Below, one piece after another: positions 44,880 to 54,911 of a stretch of DNA of 64,000 nt. Below the pieces are notes generated by a model. The model ran no database searches, had not been told where the DNA came from, and saw only the letters and a list, made by a program, of their open reading frames with translations. How positions within the stretch are numbered: position 1 is the stretch's first letter; each line of letters starts with the position of its first letter. The DNA lies in NCBI RefSeq assembly GCF_900240385.1, contig NZ_OEQH01000002.1:446488-510487 (forward strand). The letters are read 5' to 3'. A program made the position numbers and the translations under genes. This DNA is from Clostridium minihomine. Its GTDB lineage: Bacteria > Bacillota > Clostridia > Oscillospirales > Acutalibacteraceae.

Positions 44880-46145
44880 ATGGGAATGACAATGACGCAA
44901 AAAATTCTGGCGGCAAAATCAGGTCTTGCAAAAGTTGCACCGGGGCAGCTGATACAGGCTTCGCTGGATCTAGTTCTGGGAAATGACATCACCAGTCCCG
45001 TGGCAATCAATGAGTTTGAAAAAGCCAAAGCCACCCGGGTATTTCATCCGGATAAAATCGCACTGGTGCTGGATCATTTCACACCCAACAAAGACATTCA
45101 GGCGGCGGAACAGTGCCGTCAGACCCGAAATTTTGCCGACAAATATTCTATCGCCAACTTTTTTGATGTGGGCCAAATGGGCATCGAACACGCCCTTTTG
45201 CCGGAACAAGGATTGGTCGGCCCGGGTGACTGCATCATCGGTGCCGACTCTCACACCTGTACTTATGGCGCTTTGGGCGCTTTTTCCACCGGAGTCGGTT
45301 CCACCGACATGGCCGCCGGTATGATTACGGGAAAAGCCTGGTTTAAAGTACCCGGCGCTATTCGTGTCATTCTGACCGGAAAGCCGCAAAAATGGATTTC
45401 CGGAAAGGATGTCATCCTGCACCTGATTGGGCAAATCGGGGTTGACGGCGCTTTGTATCAATCTTTGGAATTTACCGGAGAAGGCATCGCATCCCTTTCC
45501 ATCGACGATCGCCTGTGCATTGCCAACATGGCAATTGAAGCCGGTGCAAAAAACGGCATTTTCCCTGTGGATGAAATCACTTTGGCCTACTGCAACAATC
45601 GGTTCCAACGCGAGCCGGTTATCTATACAGCTGATGAAGATGCCCATTATGAGCGAGAGATCACCATCGATCTTTCTTCCCTGCGCCCCACAGTGGCATT
45701 CCCGCATCTGCCTGAAAACACCCGAATCATTGATGAAGCAGGCACCGTTCCCATCGATCAGGCAGTAATCGGCTCCTGCACCAACGGACGCATCGAAGAT
45801 TTGCGAATTGCGGCCAAAATCCTCAAGGGGAAAAAAATCCACAAACGGGTTCGCTGCATTATTATTCCCGGCACTCAGGCCATTTACCTGCAAGCATTGC
45901 GAGAAGGTTTGGCAGAAATTTTTGTGGAAGCCGGCGCAGTTTTTTCCACCCCCACCTGCGGCCCCTGTCTGGGCGGCCACATGGGCATTTTAGGGAAGGG
46001 CGAGCGGGCAGTTTCTACCACCAACCGGAATTTTGTGGGCAGAATGGGACACATTGAATCTGAAGTTTACCTGTCCAGCCCTGCGGTGGCAGCAGCCAGC
46101 GCGATTACCGGGCAGTTGACCGATCCAGAAATTCTGGCACAGTAA
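44880..46145 (+). CDS. leuC: 3-isopropylmalate dehydratase large subunit (LeuC/HacA type)
   Basis: This aconitase-superfamily subunit has 421 residues. The Fe-S cysteines appear in IGSCTNGR and [10 protein letters not shown], and substrate motifs in [25 protein letters not shown]. The ATG at 44880 follows GGAGG. It is the first gene of a two-gene unit with leuD. The short form is shared by isopropylmalate dehydratase and relatives such as homoaconitase or dimethylmalate dehydratase; no leuA or leuB is nearby to settle it. Confidence 0.85.
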   Translation: MGMTMTQKILAAKSGLAKVAPGQLIQASLDLVLGNDITSPVAINEFEKAKATRVFHPDKIALVLDHFTPNKDIQAAEQCRQTRNFADKYSIANFFDVGQMGIEHALLPEQGLVGPGDCIIGADSHTCTYGALGAFSTGVGSTDMAAGMITGKAWFKVPGAIRVILTGKPQKWISGKDVILHLIGQIGVDGALYQSLEFTGEGIASLSIDDRLCIANMAIEAGAKNGIFPVDEITLAYCNNRFQREPVIYTADEDAHYEREITIDLSSLRPTVAFPHLPENTRIIDEAGTVPIDQAVIGSCTNGRIEDLRIAAKILKGKKIHKRVRCIIIPGTQAIYLQALREGLAEIFVEAGAVFSTPTCGPCLGGHMGILGKGERAVSTTNRNFVGRMGHIESEVYLSSPAVAAASAITGQLTDPEILAQ

Positions 46146-46158
46146 GGAGGGAAACCCT

Positions 46159-46662
46159 ATGAACGCACACGGAAGGGTACACAAATACGGCGATAATGTG
46201 GATACGGATGTGATTATTCCGGCTCGATACCTGAACACCTCTTCCCCTGAGCAGCTGGCAAAGTACTGCATGACTGATATTGACCCGGATTTTGTTCACC
46301 GGGCAAAAACTGGGGACATTATGGTGGCAAACAAAAACTTTGGATGCGGTTCCTCGCGGGAACACGCCCCCATCGCCATCAAAGCCAGCGGAATTTCCTG
46401 TGTGATAGCCGCTACCTTCGCACGGATTTTTTACCGGAACGCCATTAATATCGGGCTTGCCATTTTAGAATGTGAAGATGCCGCTCGAGAGATTCAGGCA
46501 GGGGATGAAATCAATGTGGATTTTTCCACCGGCATTATCCAGAATTTAACCGCCGGAAAAACCTATCAGGCTCAGCCTTTTCCTCCCTTTATACAAAATA
46601 TTATCACCAAGGGCGGGCTTTTGAACAGCATCGTTGGCAGCGAAACTTCCACCAATCCATAA
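46159..46662 (+). CDS. leuD: 3-isopropylmalate dehydratase small subunit
   Basis: This 167-residue swivelling domain has [22 protein letters not shown] and the catalytic serine motif [19 protein letters not shown]. It lies 13 bp after leuC with AGGAGG ahead of the ATG, so the subunits are made together. The same caution about substrate as for leuC applies. Confidence 0.87.
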   Translation: MNAHGRVHKYGDNVDTDVIIPARYLNTSSPEQLAKYCMTDIDPDFVHRAKTGDIMVANKNFGCGSSREHAPIAIKASGISCVIAATFARIFYRNAINIGLAILECEDAAREIQAGDEINVDFSTGIIQNLTAGKTYQAQPFPPFIQNIITKGGLLNSIVGSETSTNP

Positions 46663-46671
46663 CAGATAGAA

Positions 46672-46705
46672 AAAGAGGGCATTCCTTTTGGGGAATACCC
46701 TCTTT
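46672..46705. terminator. Bidirectional terminator after leuD
   Basis: AAAGAGGG-ATTCC pairs with GGAAT-CCCTCTTT around a short loop (one mismatch). TCTCT follows on the plus strand and TTTTTCT on the minus strand, so it can stop leuCD and the convergent unit. Confidence 0.75.
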
Positions 46706-46762
46706 CTCTAACCAAATTTCTATAGTGAGATCTTATTAGCAATGATTAAAAACAAGCTTATG

Positions 46763-48184
46763 TTATTTTGTGCGAGCCATCTCCGGCTCTTTGCTCGTTG
46801 TCAGTTCCTGACGTGCCCGGCCTTGAGGCAAGGGGCCGCCGGGAGTGTACCACTTGAATTTATAGCCGATCGCTAAAATGACAATGGTGGTTAAAATACA
46901 TGCCCAACCCAAAACATAGCTGCTAATCAGCGGGAATAAGCCGATAAAGATAGGCGGAGCCACTGTCAAAAATGTAATAATCGGACGAGAAATCAAGTTC
47001 GCAAAACCGGTGTCTTCAATGGCATAGGCTTTTTGATCCGGGTCTACAATGCGTTCCAGCAGAATTCCGGTTGCCAGCACGCCGCATGCCTGGCCCCAAA
47101 CCATCAGGTTGCGTTCAAACCAATCTTTTGGGGATGTATATCCGCCAATGAAGATAAACCAAACCCAGTTTAGAATAAAGGCAGCTACAATGGTAACCAA
47201 AAGCGGAACCGCATATTTCAGCACCACATCGATACTGATAGAGCCCAGCGCCGAAACAATCAGGAAATCGGTGGATGTGCCGCTGATGCGGCTGATGGTG
47301 GCTTTATCCACATAGCGGGTACCCTTTGTCTTTTTCAGTACAAACTGTACCACATAACCCATAATCAAAGCGGTGCAGAATACGGGGATATCAAATCCGG
47401 TAAACATGTCGATATATTTGGTCATCAAATAGCCCAAATAGCCCGCCAGCAAAACAATGGATAAGTGGAATGCCAAAGAGTCCAAGCTGATGCCCGAAAC
47501 AGTAATTCTTCCGGCCTTTTTCTGATTTTCCGGCGGAATCATACCGGTCAGCATTTCTTCCGGCAGATCTTTAGGGGAAGTAACATAATTGGTGTACCCC
47601 TTGCGCGCACCCCAATTGATAATAACAATACCAAAAATAATACCAAAGATAATACCCACCGAACAAAGGGTATATCCAACAACGGTGCCGTCAGCCCAGC
47701 CAACGTTTTCCAAAGCGCCGCCTACAGCAGAAGCGGTGCCGGGGCCACCAAAGAAACAGGTAGCCAGCATCAGGCCAAACCCTTCGTGCAGGCCGGGATA
47801 GAAGATTCGCAGCACATACATGGTCAAAAGAATTCCAACGCCATACTGCAAAACGGCAATTCCCATCGTATTGATCGTCATGCCCCACATCATTTTGGAA
47901 CGTTCGCCATTCTTTTCGGCTTTTCCGTCCTGTTCGTCATCTTCATCAATAGGAGAAGCGGCGAAGATAACCGCAACCAGCACTGCGGCATAAACCGGCA
48001 GCTGTTTGGAAAAAGGAATCCAGCCCAATCCGTTGGGACCAAAAGCAAACGCTAAAATACCAGCCAGCAAAGAGGCCGGAATAAACAGCTTTTGAAAAAC
48101 CGGGATCTTCGCGCGCATAAGCTGCCCGACCACAAGTAATATCCCGATCCAGCTGACATCAACAAATACATCCCATAAAGTCAT
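46763..48184 (-). CDS. GltS-family sodium/carboxylate carrier
   Basis: This 473-residue polytopic protein has the two inverted halves of the GltS family, with CFFGGPGTASAVGGALENVG as the first substrate motif and VWGQACGVLATGILLERIVDP as the second. It is more divergent than the gltS at 28.8 kb and has a cytosolic, acidic loop (SPIDEDDEQDGKAEKNGERSK). It lies 28 bp after a D-2-hydroxyacid dehydrogenase gene, so the substrate may be an organic acid rather than glutamate; this is an inference. Confidence 0.75.
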   Translation of the reverse strand: MTLWDVFVDVSWIGILLVVGQLMRAKIPVFQKLFIPASLLAGILAFAFGPNGLGWIPFSKQLPVYAAVLVAVIFAASPIDEDDEQDGKAEKNGERSKMMWGMTINTMGIAVLQYGVGILLTMYVLRIFYPGLHEGFGLMLATCFFGGPGTASAVGGALENVGWADGTVVGYTLCSVGIIFGIIFGIVIINWGARKGYTNYVTSPKDLPEEMLTGMIPPENQKKAGRITVSGISLDSLAFHLSIVLLAGYLGYLMTKYIDMFTGFDIPVFCTALIMGYVVQFVLKKTKGTRYVDKATISRISGTSTDFLIVSALGSISIDVVLKYAVPLLVTIVAAFILNWVWFIFIGGYTSPKDWFERNLMVWGQACGVLATGILLERIVDPDQKAYAIEDTGFANLISRPIITFLTVAPPIFIGLFPLISSYVLGWACILTTIVILAIGYKFKWYTPGGPLPQGRARQELTTSKEPEMARTK

Positions 48185-48212
48185 ACAAAAAAACCCTCCA
48201 AAATTTCAGGTA

Positions 48213-49286
48213 TTATTCTTGATAGTAAGGAAGCTGCTCATCAAAACGTTTTTTGTCGTTTCGATACCAGGCAACCAGGTGATCGATGGTGTTGATCGCC
48301 TTATTCCGTGCCGCCACATCGGAATTAAATGCTTGATGGGGCTGCACATACACGTTACCGGTGCGGTTAATGGCATGATCCAGCAAAACCTTAGCCGCAA
48401 TGCGATCTTCTTCCCTCCAGTTGGCTTGTCCGTTCAGTGCCTTTTCAAAGCCTTCCTCATCGCTGAAAACATCCAGCCCGATTCCAACGATTTTACCGCT
48501 GTTGTAAAGATCCAGCAAAGTGGATTCCGGGGCAATGTCGCCGCGGGTCACATTGACAAACACAAACTCCTTCTCAAAAGAAGTCAAATACTTTTTGGAG
48601 AAATAATTCACGTTATACAGGCGGCTTTTGGATGAACGGGTCAAATTCATGGCGCAAACCACAATGTCACTGGTGCGTGCCGCTTCTTCTTTGCTGACAA
48701 AGTGCACACTGTCGCCATACTGTTTTTTCAGCTCGTCCTCACGAATATCAACCGCCTGAACGTTCAGCCCATTTCCCGCCAACAAATCATAAATTCTTTT
48801 GCCGATTTTCCCCACACCAAACACGGTAGCAGTTCGATCCTCCACAAACTCCATAAAGGATTTCGCTTTGTTGCGCTCAAAGGTCATGGTGTTCATTGTA
48901 TAGTGGTTTAAAAATCCGGCGCTGGCATGAACCAGCTTGACTGCTGTTTGAGCCACCGAATTGACACAGTATTCCCGCAGGGATGTAATATTCAAAACGT
49001 CTGCATACTGCTCAAAGTGATCGTACCCGGCACTTCTGGTAACAACGCTTTTTCTGCCGCTGTTTATGTATTCCTGAGGAAGAACAGAATGGGTTTTCGT
49101 TGTAATTAAATCCGGCAAAACCAAACTGGGGTTGGCCTGAAGATAATCCTGCAGGTTGTCGGGTGTAATCAGATAGTTTAAATCTGCGGGCAGCTTCCCC
49201 GCCTGAATCGCTTCTTTTGTCCTTTCTTCTAAATGTGCCGCCTCGGCGCCAAGTGCTTCAAAATGAATCACATCATACTTTTCCAC
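48213..49286 (-). CDS. D-2-hydroxyacid dehydrogenase (D-lactate dehydrogenase-like)
   Basis: This 357-residue NAD-dependent oxidoreductase has the Rossmann motif VFGVGKIGKRIYDLL, the substrate arginine region NVTRGDIAPESTLLDLY and a C-terminal QPHQAFNS with the catalytic histidine. The start is GTG at 49286, seven bases after GGAGG; the open frame extends five codons further. It leads an operon with the GltS-like carrier. It may reduce pyruvate or a related 2-oxoacid; the substrate is undetermined. Confidence 0.85.
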   Translation of the reverse strand: MEKYDVIHFEALGAEAAHLEERTKEAIQAGKLPADLNYLITPDNLQDYLQANPSLVLPDLITTKTHSVLPQEYINSGRKSVVTRSAGYDHFEQYADVLNITSLREYCVNSVAQTAVKLVHASAGFLNHYTMNTMTFERNKAKSFMEFVEDRTATVFGVGKIGKRIYDLLAGNGLNVQAVDIREDELKKQYGDSVHFVSKEEAARTSDIVVCAMNLTRSSKSRLYNVNYFSKKYLTSFEKEFVFVNVTRGDIAPESTLLDLYNSGKIVGIGLDVFSDEEGFEKALNGQANWREEDRIAAKVLLDHAINRTGNVYVQPHQAFNSDVAARNKAINTIDHLVAWYRNDKKRFDEQLPYYQE

Positions 49287-49735
49287 AAAAAAACCTCCCA
49301 TAGATATGTCTTTGCCTGCACCGCAATCTTTTAAAATCCGGTGATGATATTTTCAAATGTTATGGCACTGCATCCCGGCAATGCGCCATAACAGCCCAAC
49401 CACCCCCTGCGACAAACAATTTTATACAAAGTAAAAAAGCCATAAAGAAATCTCTGTCTATCTCACTTAAAACCTTCGTACAAAATAAAACAGACAAAGA
49501 ATTGCTTCACTGAATTAAAAGGAAACACACCGGATAAACCGTTTAAAACTAAGCTAAAATATTGTTGGATGTTCTTATAAATAAATCGTATTTAAAAACA
49601 ACAAATTATAAATAAATTCTAATATTTTCTTTATAAAAGGAACGTTAGTTTATTTTTTAACATCAACGCCTCCTCTCGTTAGAAGAAAAGCCGCCTGTCT
49701 TTTGCATCACAGATTTATCTGGATTCTTTTAAGGG
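49287..49735. other. AT-rich gene-free region upstream of the dehydrogenase gene
   Basis: No credible gene and no clear hairpin. It should contain the promoter of the dehydrogenase-carrier operon and the end of the minus-strand HTH gene transcript. Confidence 0.35.
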
Positions 49736-49960
49736 TTAAATGTAGCGGTTGGAGGAAGAATAGCTTTCTCCAAACATGTTTTCAATCTGATGGATTTCGC
49801 TGTCACTGAAACGCCGAATTCCCCGCATTTTATCGGTTAAATTTTGAGGCCAGATTCCAATATGCCTGGCAACCGATCTCAATTCCACATTTTTCACAAT
49901 GGACTGTGTTTTAATCCATATCCCCATCGGGGTTAACGGGCGCTGATTTCGTTTTTTCAT
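49736..49960 (-). CDS. Small helix-turn-helix-like protein
   Basis: This 74-residue basic protein starts MKKRNQRPLTPMGIWIKTQS. The segment VARHIGIWPQNLTDKMRGIRRFSDSEIHQIENMF has the spacing of a Cro/XRE DNA-binding helix-turn-helix. AGGAG precedes the ATG at 49960. It is divergent from another XRE-like gene, with direct repeats between them. I cannot assign a family beyond that. Confidence 0.6.
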   Translation of the reverse strand: MKKRNQRPLTPMGIWIKTQSIVKNVELRSVARHIGIWPQNLTDKMRGIRRFSDSEIHQIENMFGESYSSSNRYI

Positions 49961-50074
49961 ATGCCTCAACTCCTGTCTTTTTTTATCCCGTCGCAGCATT
50001 CGATTTCAATAGACGGCGGCTGCTTTGTGTGATATGATTGGTTTATATGACAACAAAGTTGATGAGTTCAGTAT

Positions 50075-50135
50075 AATACGATATTTCTTATTAGTCAAGG
50101 GTAAAATACGATATTATGACGAAATAGTACGAAAT
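50075..50135. promoter_or_regulatory. Direct repeats between divergent regulator genes
   Basis: AATACGATATT occurs at 50075-50085 and 50105-50115, exactly 30 bp apart (three helical turns). A related TAGTACGAAAT follows at 50125-50135, 20 bp further. They lie between two divergent HTH genes and are candidate operators. Confidence 0.5.
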
Positions 50136-50169
50136 GAGGTATTTTGTTGTATGAAAATGAGTGATTGGT

Positions 50170-50613
50170 ATGTATGAAAGTCGAAAATTGTTAGAAAAAA
50201 TACTGAAAGCAATTGATGAACAGGGGCTTACCGCAAAAGAGTGCTTAATAAAAAGCCAGGTAAACACCAGTTTCCTTTCAGATTGGAAAAACGGAAAGAT
50301 AAAATCCCCACCTTTTGATAAGATATATCGTATAGCAAAGCAGCTGAACTTATCTTTAGATGAACTCACAGATGACTCCTGCAACAAAATAGAATCGGCA
50401 CATAACGATTTATCAGAAAATGAATTGTTTCTATTGAATTTCTTTCGGGGTTTACCTCAATTAGAACAACGGATTATCATCGGAAAGGTTTCTGAGATGA
50501 TTTATCTTAAAAAAAATCAGGAAATATCGAAAGAGGAAGAAACCGAGGTTTTATTGGATCTATGTCCTGACCCGAATTATACAAGCCAAATAAGAAATAG
50601 AAACAGGGATTAA
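50170..50613 (+). CDS. XRE-family helix-turn-helix regulator
   Basis: The protein of about 147 residues starts MYESRKLLEKILKAIDEQGLTAKECLIKSQVNTSFLSDWKNGKIKSP, an XRE-type helix-turn-helix, followed by KIYRIAKQLNLSLDELTDD. The C-terminal part (about residues 80-147) is helical and acidic and may mediate dimerisation. The ribosome binding site is weak; a GTG at 50161 is an alternative start. The region is more AT-rich than its surroundings, as in mobile-element remnants. Confidence 0.7.
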   Translation: MYESRKLLEKILKAIDEQGLTAKECLIKSQVNTSFLSDWKNGKIKSPPFDKIYRIAKQLNLSLDELTDDSCNKIESAHNDLSENELFLLNFFRGLPQLEQRIIIGKVSEMIYLKKNQEISKEEETEVLLDLCPDPNYTSQIRNRNRD

Positions 50614-50750
50614 TTTTTTTTGGAATTATTTGGTTAGTGATAACCGATGCTTATTATTGTAAAAAGAAAAAAGTTGAATTTATAATGTTGGGTTGGTAAG
50701 CTTGCTGCAAACAGATCAAACACGATTGTAAATCAGCGGTATACGCAAAA

Positions 50751-50783
50751 AAACAATCGCCTCCTCTTTGGAAGCGATTGTTT
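50751..50783 (+). terminator. Intrinsic terminator after the XRE gene
   Basis: AAACAATCGC (50751-50760) pairs with GCGATTGTTT (50774-50783) around a 13-base loop. A short T-rich tail follows. Confidence 0.7.
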
Positions 50784-50857
50784 TATCCTGCAATTTTAAG
50801 AACATTACAATAATCAGTTTTCAGCTCTCGAAACTCAATACAAAAAGGATGAGCACT

Positions 50858-51457
50858 ATGGACGTACATCATGCAATTTTAAAACGCAGAAGCATCCGAA
50901 AATTCAGTGAGATAAAAATTTCAAAAGAAATCGTGGAACAAATCGTAACGGCTGGTTTGCTTTCCCCCTCTTCTAAGAACAGGCAGCCCTGGCGGTTTGT
51001 AATTGTGCAGGAAAGCGCAAAACCGGGCATGCTCAATGCAATGGCAGCCGGGCTGGAACGCGAAAAGAAGGGGAAATCTAATCTGCCGGGTTGCCGGCAA
51101 TTTCTTTCCGGAGCCGAGCAGACCTTAAAGATCATGGAAACCGCCCCCACCACCGTATTTGTTATCAATCCGCTGAATCGGTGGGATTTTCTTCCCACTA
51201 ATCTGGAAGAGCAGTTTTCTCAAATGGCCAACATTCAGTCAATTGGTGCTGCCATTGAAAACATGTTGCTCACCGCCACCTCTTTGGGGATTGGAACTTT
51301 ATGGAACTGTGATATTTATTTTGCCTATCCCGAAATATGCCAATGGCTGAACACAGAAGAACAAGTGATTGCCGCTATCTCGATGGGGTATTCTATTGAG
51401 AACCCATCTCCCCGGCCGAGAAAGTCTTTAGAGGACACGTTGCAGTGGCTTATATAA
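50858..51457 (+). CDS. Nitroreductase family protein
   Basis: This FMN-dependent oxidoreductase of 199 residues has the family start MDVHHAILKRRSIRKFSEIKIS, the FMN-binding SPSSKNRQPWRFVIVQ and the C-terminal dimer region (IGAAIENMLLTATSLGIGTLW, ISMGYS). The ATG at 50858 follows AAAGGAT at 8 bases; the frame is open for 30 codons upstream without a good site. Substrate unknown. Confidence 0.88.
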   Translation: MDVHHAILKRRSIRKFSEIKISKEIVEQIVTAGLLSPSSKNRQPWRFVIVQESAKPGMLNAMAAGLEREKKGKSNLPGCRQFLSGAEQTLKIMETAPTTVFVINPLNRWDFLPTNLEEQFSQMANIQSIGAAIENMLLTATSLGIGTLWNCDIYFAYPEICQWLNTEEQVIAAISMGYSIENPSPRPRKSLEDTLQWLI

Positions 51458-51551
51458 TCCGAAATGAAAAACACTGCAAAAAACTCATATTTTTACTGAA
51501 TTGACATAAGAAGTCATGTGAAAATATGCAGGACAAAAAGTTTCAAACGCA

Positions 51552-51584
51552 AAACTGCCCCCTGATGCATTCAGGGGGCAGTTT
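51552..51584. terminator. Bidirectional terminator between nitroreductase gene and secA
   Basis: A perfect 14-bp stem (51552-51565 with 51571-51584) has a five-base loop, with TTTCTTTCT on the plus strand and TTTTG on the minus strand. It can end both convergent genes. Confidence 0.85.
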
Positions 51585-51635
51585 CTTTCTATTCAGCTGG
51601 GAAACAGGAAAGACAAGAACAGCTTTACCTTGTGC

Positions 51636-54380
51636 TTATTCTTCCTGTCCACAGCATTTTTTATATTTTTTTCCGCTTCCGCAGGGGCAGGGATCGTTGC
51701 GGCCGATCCGTTTTTCAGCGTGAACGGGGCGTTTCGGCTCCGCTTCTTCGCCGGCCAGACCGGCAGATGTGGGTTTTGCCACCTCTTCCCGTTTGGGCTC
51801 TTCTCTGGTCTGCAAGCGCACAGTCAGCATCATGCGGGCTGTGTTTTCTCGAATCTGAGAAATCATGGCGTCAAACATGTCATAGCCTTCCATCCGGTAT
51901 TCCACCACCGGATCCCGCTGTGCATAGGCACGCAAACGGATTCCTCGCTGCAATTCCTCCATGGCGTCAATATGATCCATCCAAAGAGCATCCACGTTCT
52001 TCAGCAGCACCACACGTTCCAGCTCCCGTACAATTTCGGGGCCAAAATCGTTCTCTCTTTCTTCATACATCCGGTTGGCAATTTTCAAAAGCTCGTTCTT
52101 TACATATTCCGGCTCCAAATCTTCTATCTCTTCCGGAGCAAAGTCCAAATCACTTTCCTGAATCAGCCAGCCCATGTAATGATCACGCAGTCCCTTGAAA
52201 TCCCAGTCGTCACGCAGCTGATCTTCCGGCAAAAAGCGCTTTACGTTGGTATCAATGGCCTGCTCAATCATGGTAATAATCTGACCGCGGATATTTTCAC
52301 CGTTGAGCACCTGATCCCGCTGCTTATAGATCACTTCACGCTGGCGGTTCAGAACATCGTCATACTGCAGCACGTTTTTACGAATGGCAAAGTTGCGTCC
52401 TTCCACCTTGCGCTGGGCACTTTCAATGGTCTTAGAGAGCATTCCCGCTTCAATGGGCATATCCTCTTCCACTTTTAAAGTGTTCATTAGGTTGGAAATC
52501 CGTTCGCCGCCAAACAAACGCATCAAATCGTCTTCCAAAGAAATATAGAACCGGCTTTTACCCGGGTCCCCCTGACGGCCGGCACGCCCGCGCAGCTGGT
52601 TATCAATCCGGCGGGATTCATGACGCTCGGTGCCAATGATATAAAGGCCGCCCAACGCACGAACCTCTTCGGCTACGGGTTTAATCTGCGCCTTATATTT
52701 GTCATTCAGCTCCACAAAAACTCGGCGGGCCTCTAAAATCTCAGGATCCTGCGTATCGGAATAGGCAGTGGATTCGCTAATTAGCGCTTCGCTGAACTGC
52801 ATGCGGCGCATTTCGAATTTAGCCATATACTCGGCGTTACCGCCCAGCATAATATCGGTACCACGGCCGGCCATGTTGGTTGCAATGGTAACAGCGCCCT
52901 TATGACCTGCCTGTGCCACGATTTCCGCTTCTTTTTCGTGATGCTTTGCGTTCAGCACTTCATGCTTAACACCCCGGCGCTTGAGCATGGCGCTAAGGAT
53001 TTCAGAACGTTCAATCGAAATAGTACCAACCAGAACCGGCTGGCCCTTTTTATAATGCTCTTCTACATCCTCAATGACCGCTTCAAATTTGGCTTTTTCC
53101 GTCTTATAAACCACATCTGCCAAATCCTCACGCAGCAGAGAACGGTTGGTGGGAATTTCCACCACGTCCAGCTTATAAATCTCTCGGAATTCTTCTTCCT
53201 CTGTCATAGCGGTACCGGTCATACCCGAAAGCTTGGTGTAAAGCCGGAAATAGTTCTGGAATGTGATGGTCGCCAGCGTTTTGCTTTCGCGGGCAACTTC
53301 TACGCCTTCTTTGGCCTCAATGGCTTGATGCAACCCTTCGTTATAGCGACGGCCATACATTAAACGGCCGGTAAATTCATCTACAATAACAACTTCGCCG
53401 TCTTTAACCACATAATCAATATCATTGCGCATAACGCCGTTGGCTTTAATTGCCTGATTGATATGGTGCTGAACAGTCAGGTTCTCTGCATCGGTTAAAT
53501 TTTCAATCTGGAAGAACTGTTCTGCTCTTTTCACACCGGAAGGAGTCAGAGTTGCCGTCTTCAGCTTTTCATTGACCACATAATCATATTCGCTGTACAG
53601 CTCGTCATTATCTTCTTTTTCATCCAGCTCGGCCACCCGAATCATTTTCAGCCGTTTTGCGAAATTATCCGCTAATCCGTACAGCTCGGTGGACTTGTCC
53701 CCCTGGCCAGAAATAATCAGCGGGGTACGAGCCTCATCAATCAAGATGGAATCCACTTCGTCCACGATGGCAAAGTTGTGTCCGCGCTGCACCTTGTTCT
53801 CTTTATAAATCACCATATTATCGCGCAGATAATCAAAGCCCATTTCATTGTTGGTACCATAGGTAATATCCGCCTCATAAGCGGCTTTTCTCAAAGAGTT
53901 GTCCAAATCATGCACAATCAGGCCGACGGAAAGCCCCAAAAAACGGTAAACCTTCCCCATCCATTCAGAGTCACGGCGTGCCAGATAATCGTTGACGGTA
54001 ACCACATGAACACCCTTACCAGACAGCGCGTTCAGATAAGCAGGCAGGGTCGCCACCAAAGTTTTACCTTCACCGGTTTTCATTTCGCTGATCCGTCCCT
54101 GATGAAGCACAATTCCACCGATGATCTGAACCGGGAAATGGCGCATCTCCAGAATCCGGGCAGAAGCTTCCCGGCAAACGGCAAACGCATCGGGCAGGAT
54201 ATCGTCCAGCGTTTCACCCGCCGCCAGCCTTTCTTTCAGAGCCGGAGTCTGCGCCTTCAGCTCTGCGTCCGACATGGATTTGTACTTCTCCTCCAACGCC
54301 AGAACCGCATCGCAAATGGGCTGAATGCGTTTCAGCTCGCGTTTGCTATAGTTACCAAAAAACTTGGCCAAAATATTCAT
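51636..54380 (-). CDS. secA: Preprotein translocase ATPase SecA
   Basis: This motor ATPase drives proteins through SecYEG. The 914-residue protein has the Walker A motif MKTGEGKTL, the DEAD-like [33 protein letters not shown], and the C-terminal zinc motif [13 protein letters not shown] that binds SecB or lipids. The ATG at 54380 follows GAGGTG; the frame opens earlier without a site. It is a single-gene unit. A palindrome overlaps its probable -10 box. Confidence 0.97.
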   Translation of the reverse strand: MNILAKFFGNYSKRELKRIQPICDAVLALEEKYKSMSDAELKAQTPALKERLAAGETLDDILPDAFAVCREASARILEMRHFPVQIIGGIVLHQGRISEMKTGEGKTLVATLPAYLNALSGKGVHVVTVNDYLARRDSEWMGKVYRFLGLSVGLIVHDLDNSLRKAAYEADITYGTNNEMGFDYLRDNMVIYKENKVQRGHNFAIVDEVDSILIDEARTPLIISGQGDKSTELYGLADNFAKRLKMIRVAELDEKEDNDELYSEYDYVVNEKLKTATLTPSGVKRAEQFFQIENLTDAENLTVQHHINQAIKANGVMRNDIDYVVKDGEVVIVDEFTGRLMYGRRYNEGLHQAIEAKEGVEVARESKTLATITFQNYFRLYTKLSGMTGTAMTEEEEFREIYKLDVVEIPTNRSLLREDLADVVYKTEKAKFEAVIEDVEEHYKKGQPVLVGTISIERSEILSAMLKRRGVKHEVLNAKHHEKEAEIVAQAGHKGAVTIATNMAGRGTDIMLGGNAEYMAKFEMRRMQFSEALISESTAYSDTQDPEILEARRVFVELNDKYKAQIKPVAEEVRALGGLYIIGTERHESRRIDNQLRGRAGRQGDPGKSRFYISLEDDLMRLFGGERISNLMNTLKVEEDMPIEAGMLSKTIESAQRKVEGRNFAIRKNVLQYDDVLNRQREVIYKQRDQVLNGENIRGQIITMIEQAIDTNVKRFLPEDQLRDDWDFKGLRDHYMGWLIQESDLDFAPEEIEDLEPEYVKNELLKIANRMYEERENDFGPEIVRELERVVLLKNVDALWMDHIDAMEELQRGIRLRAYAQRDPVVEYRMEGYDMFDAMISQIRENTARMMLTVRLQTREEPKREEVAKPTSAGLAGEEAEPKRPVHAEKRIGRNDPCPCGSGKKYKKCCGQEE

Positions 54381-54455
54381 CGTTTTCACCTCAAAACAAA
54401 TTAAAACGAAACAGCACCGGTTTCGTCTAAGTACCGTCATACATATACGTTTATG

Positions 54456-54475
54456 ATTATAACACAGCGCTGTGT
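54456..54475 (-). promoter_or_regulatory. Candidate secA promoter with palindrome
   Basis: On the minus strand a TATAAT (54461-54456) is immediately preceded by the perfect 14-bp palindrome ACACAGCGCTGTGT (54462-54475). No clear -35 box is present. The palindrome has no loop, so an operator is more likely than a hairpin. Confidence 0.45.
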
Positions 54476-54644
54476 AAAAAAAAAGAAGTTTGTGTTAACA
54501 AAAGATTCCTGTCTGTCGCAGATTGCCGTTACACTGTCATTCCCGGCGGATTATCCCGATTGGATATCACGTTCCCCAATCTAATTTTGCACAAAGAAAC
54601 GCAAGGGTGAAAAAGGCCGCGTGCTTACCAGTTAAGCATCCTGT

Positions 54645-54911
54645 TCATTGGTTTTCTTTTCGCAAAATCAATCGGATTTTTTGAATTCTTGCGCTCTCGC
54701 TCTTCTTTTTGCGCCAAATGTTAGAAAGACCTAACCCTATCAAAGTAAATGTAACATAAAAACCCCAAAAGAACCAGAAATAACTGCTTTGAAACAACCG
54801 CCAAATGCTCCAGCTTTGGCTCGTGGCCGCAGCAACAATCAGATCTATTCCCAATTGAACTGTAAAAATATTAGCTACAATCGATATCTGTTTTTTCAAA
54901 AATCGGTTCAA
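54645..54911 (-). CDS. Small two-span membrane protein, unknown
   Basis: This 88-residue protein has spans IVANIFTVQLGIDLIVAAAT (about residues 10-29) and YFWFFWGFYVTFTLIGLGL (about 44-62), then a basic tail (WRKKKSESARIQKIRLILRK). The start is a TTG at 54911 with a GGGGGA site nine bases away. It is not a family I recognise. Real but uncertain. Confidence 0.5.
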   Translation of the reverse strand: MNRFLKKQISIVANIFTVQLGIDLIVAAATSQSWSIWRLFQSSYFWFFWGFYVTFTLIGLGLSNIWRKKKSESARIQKIRLILRKENQ

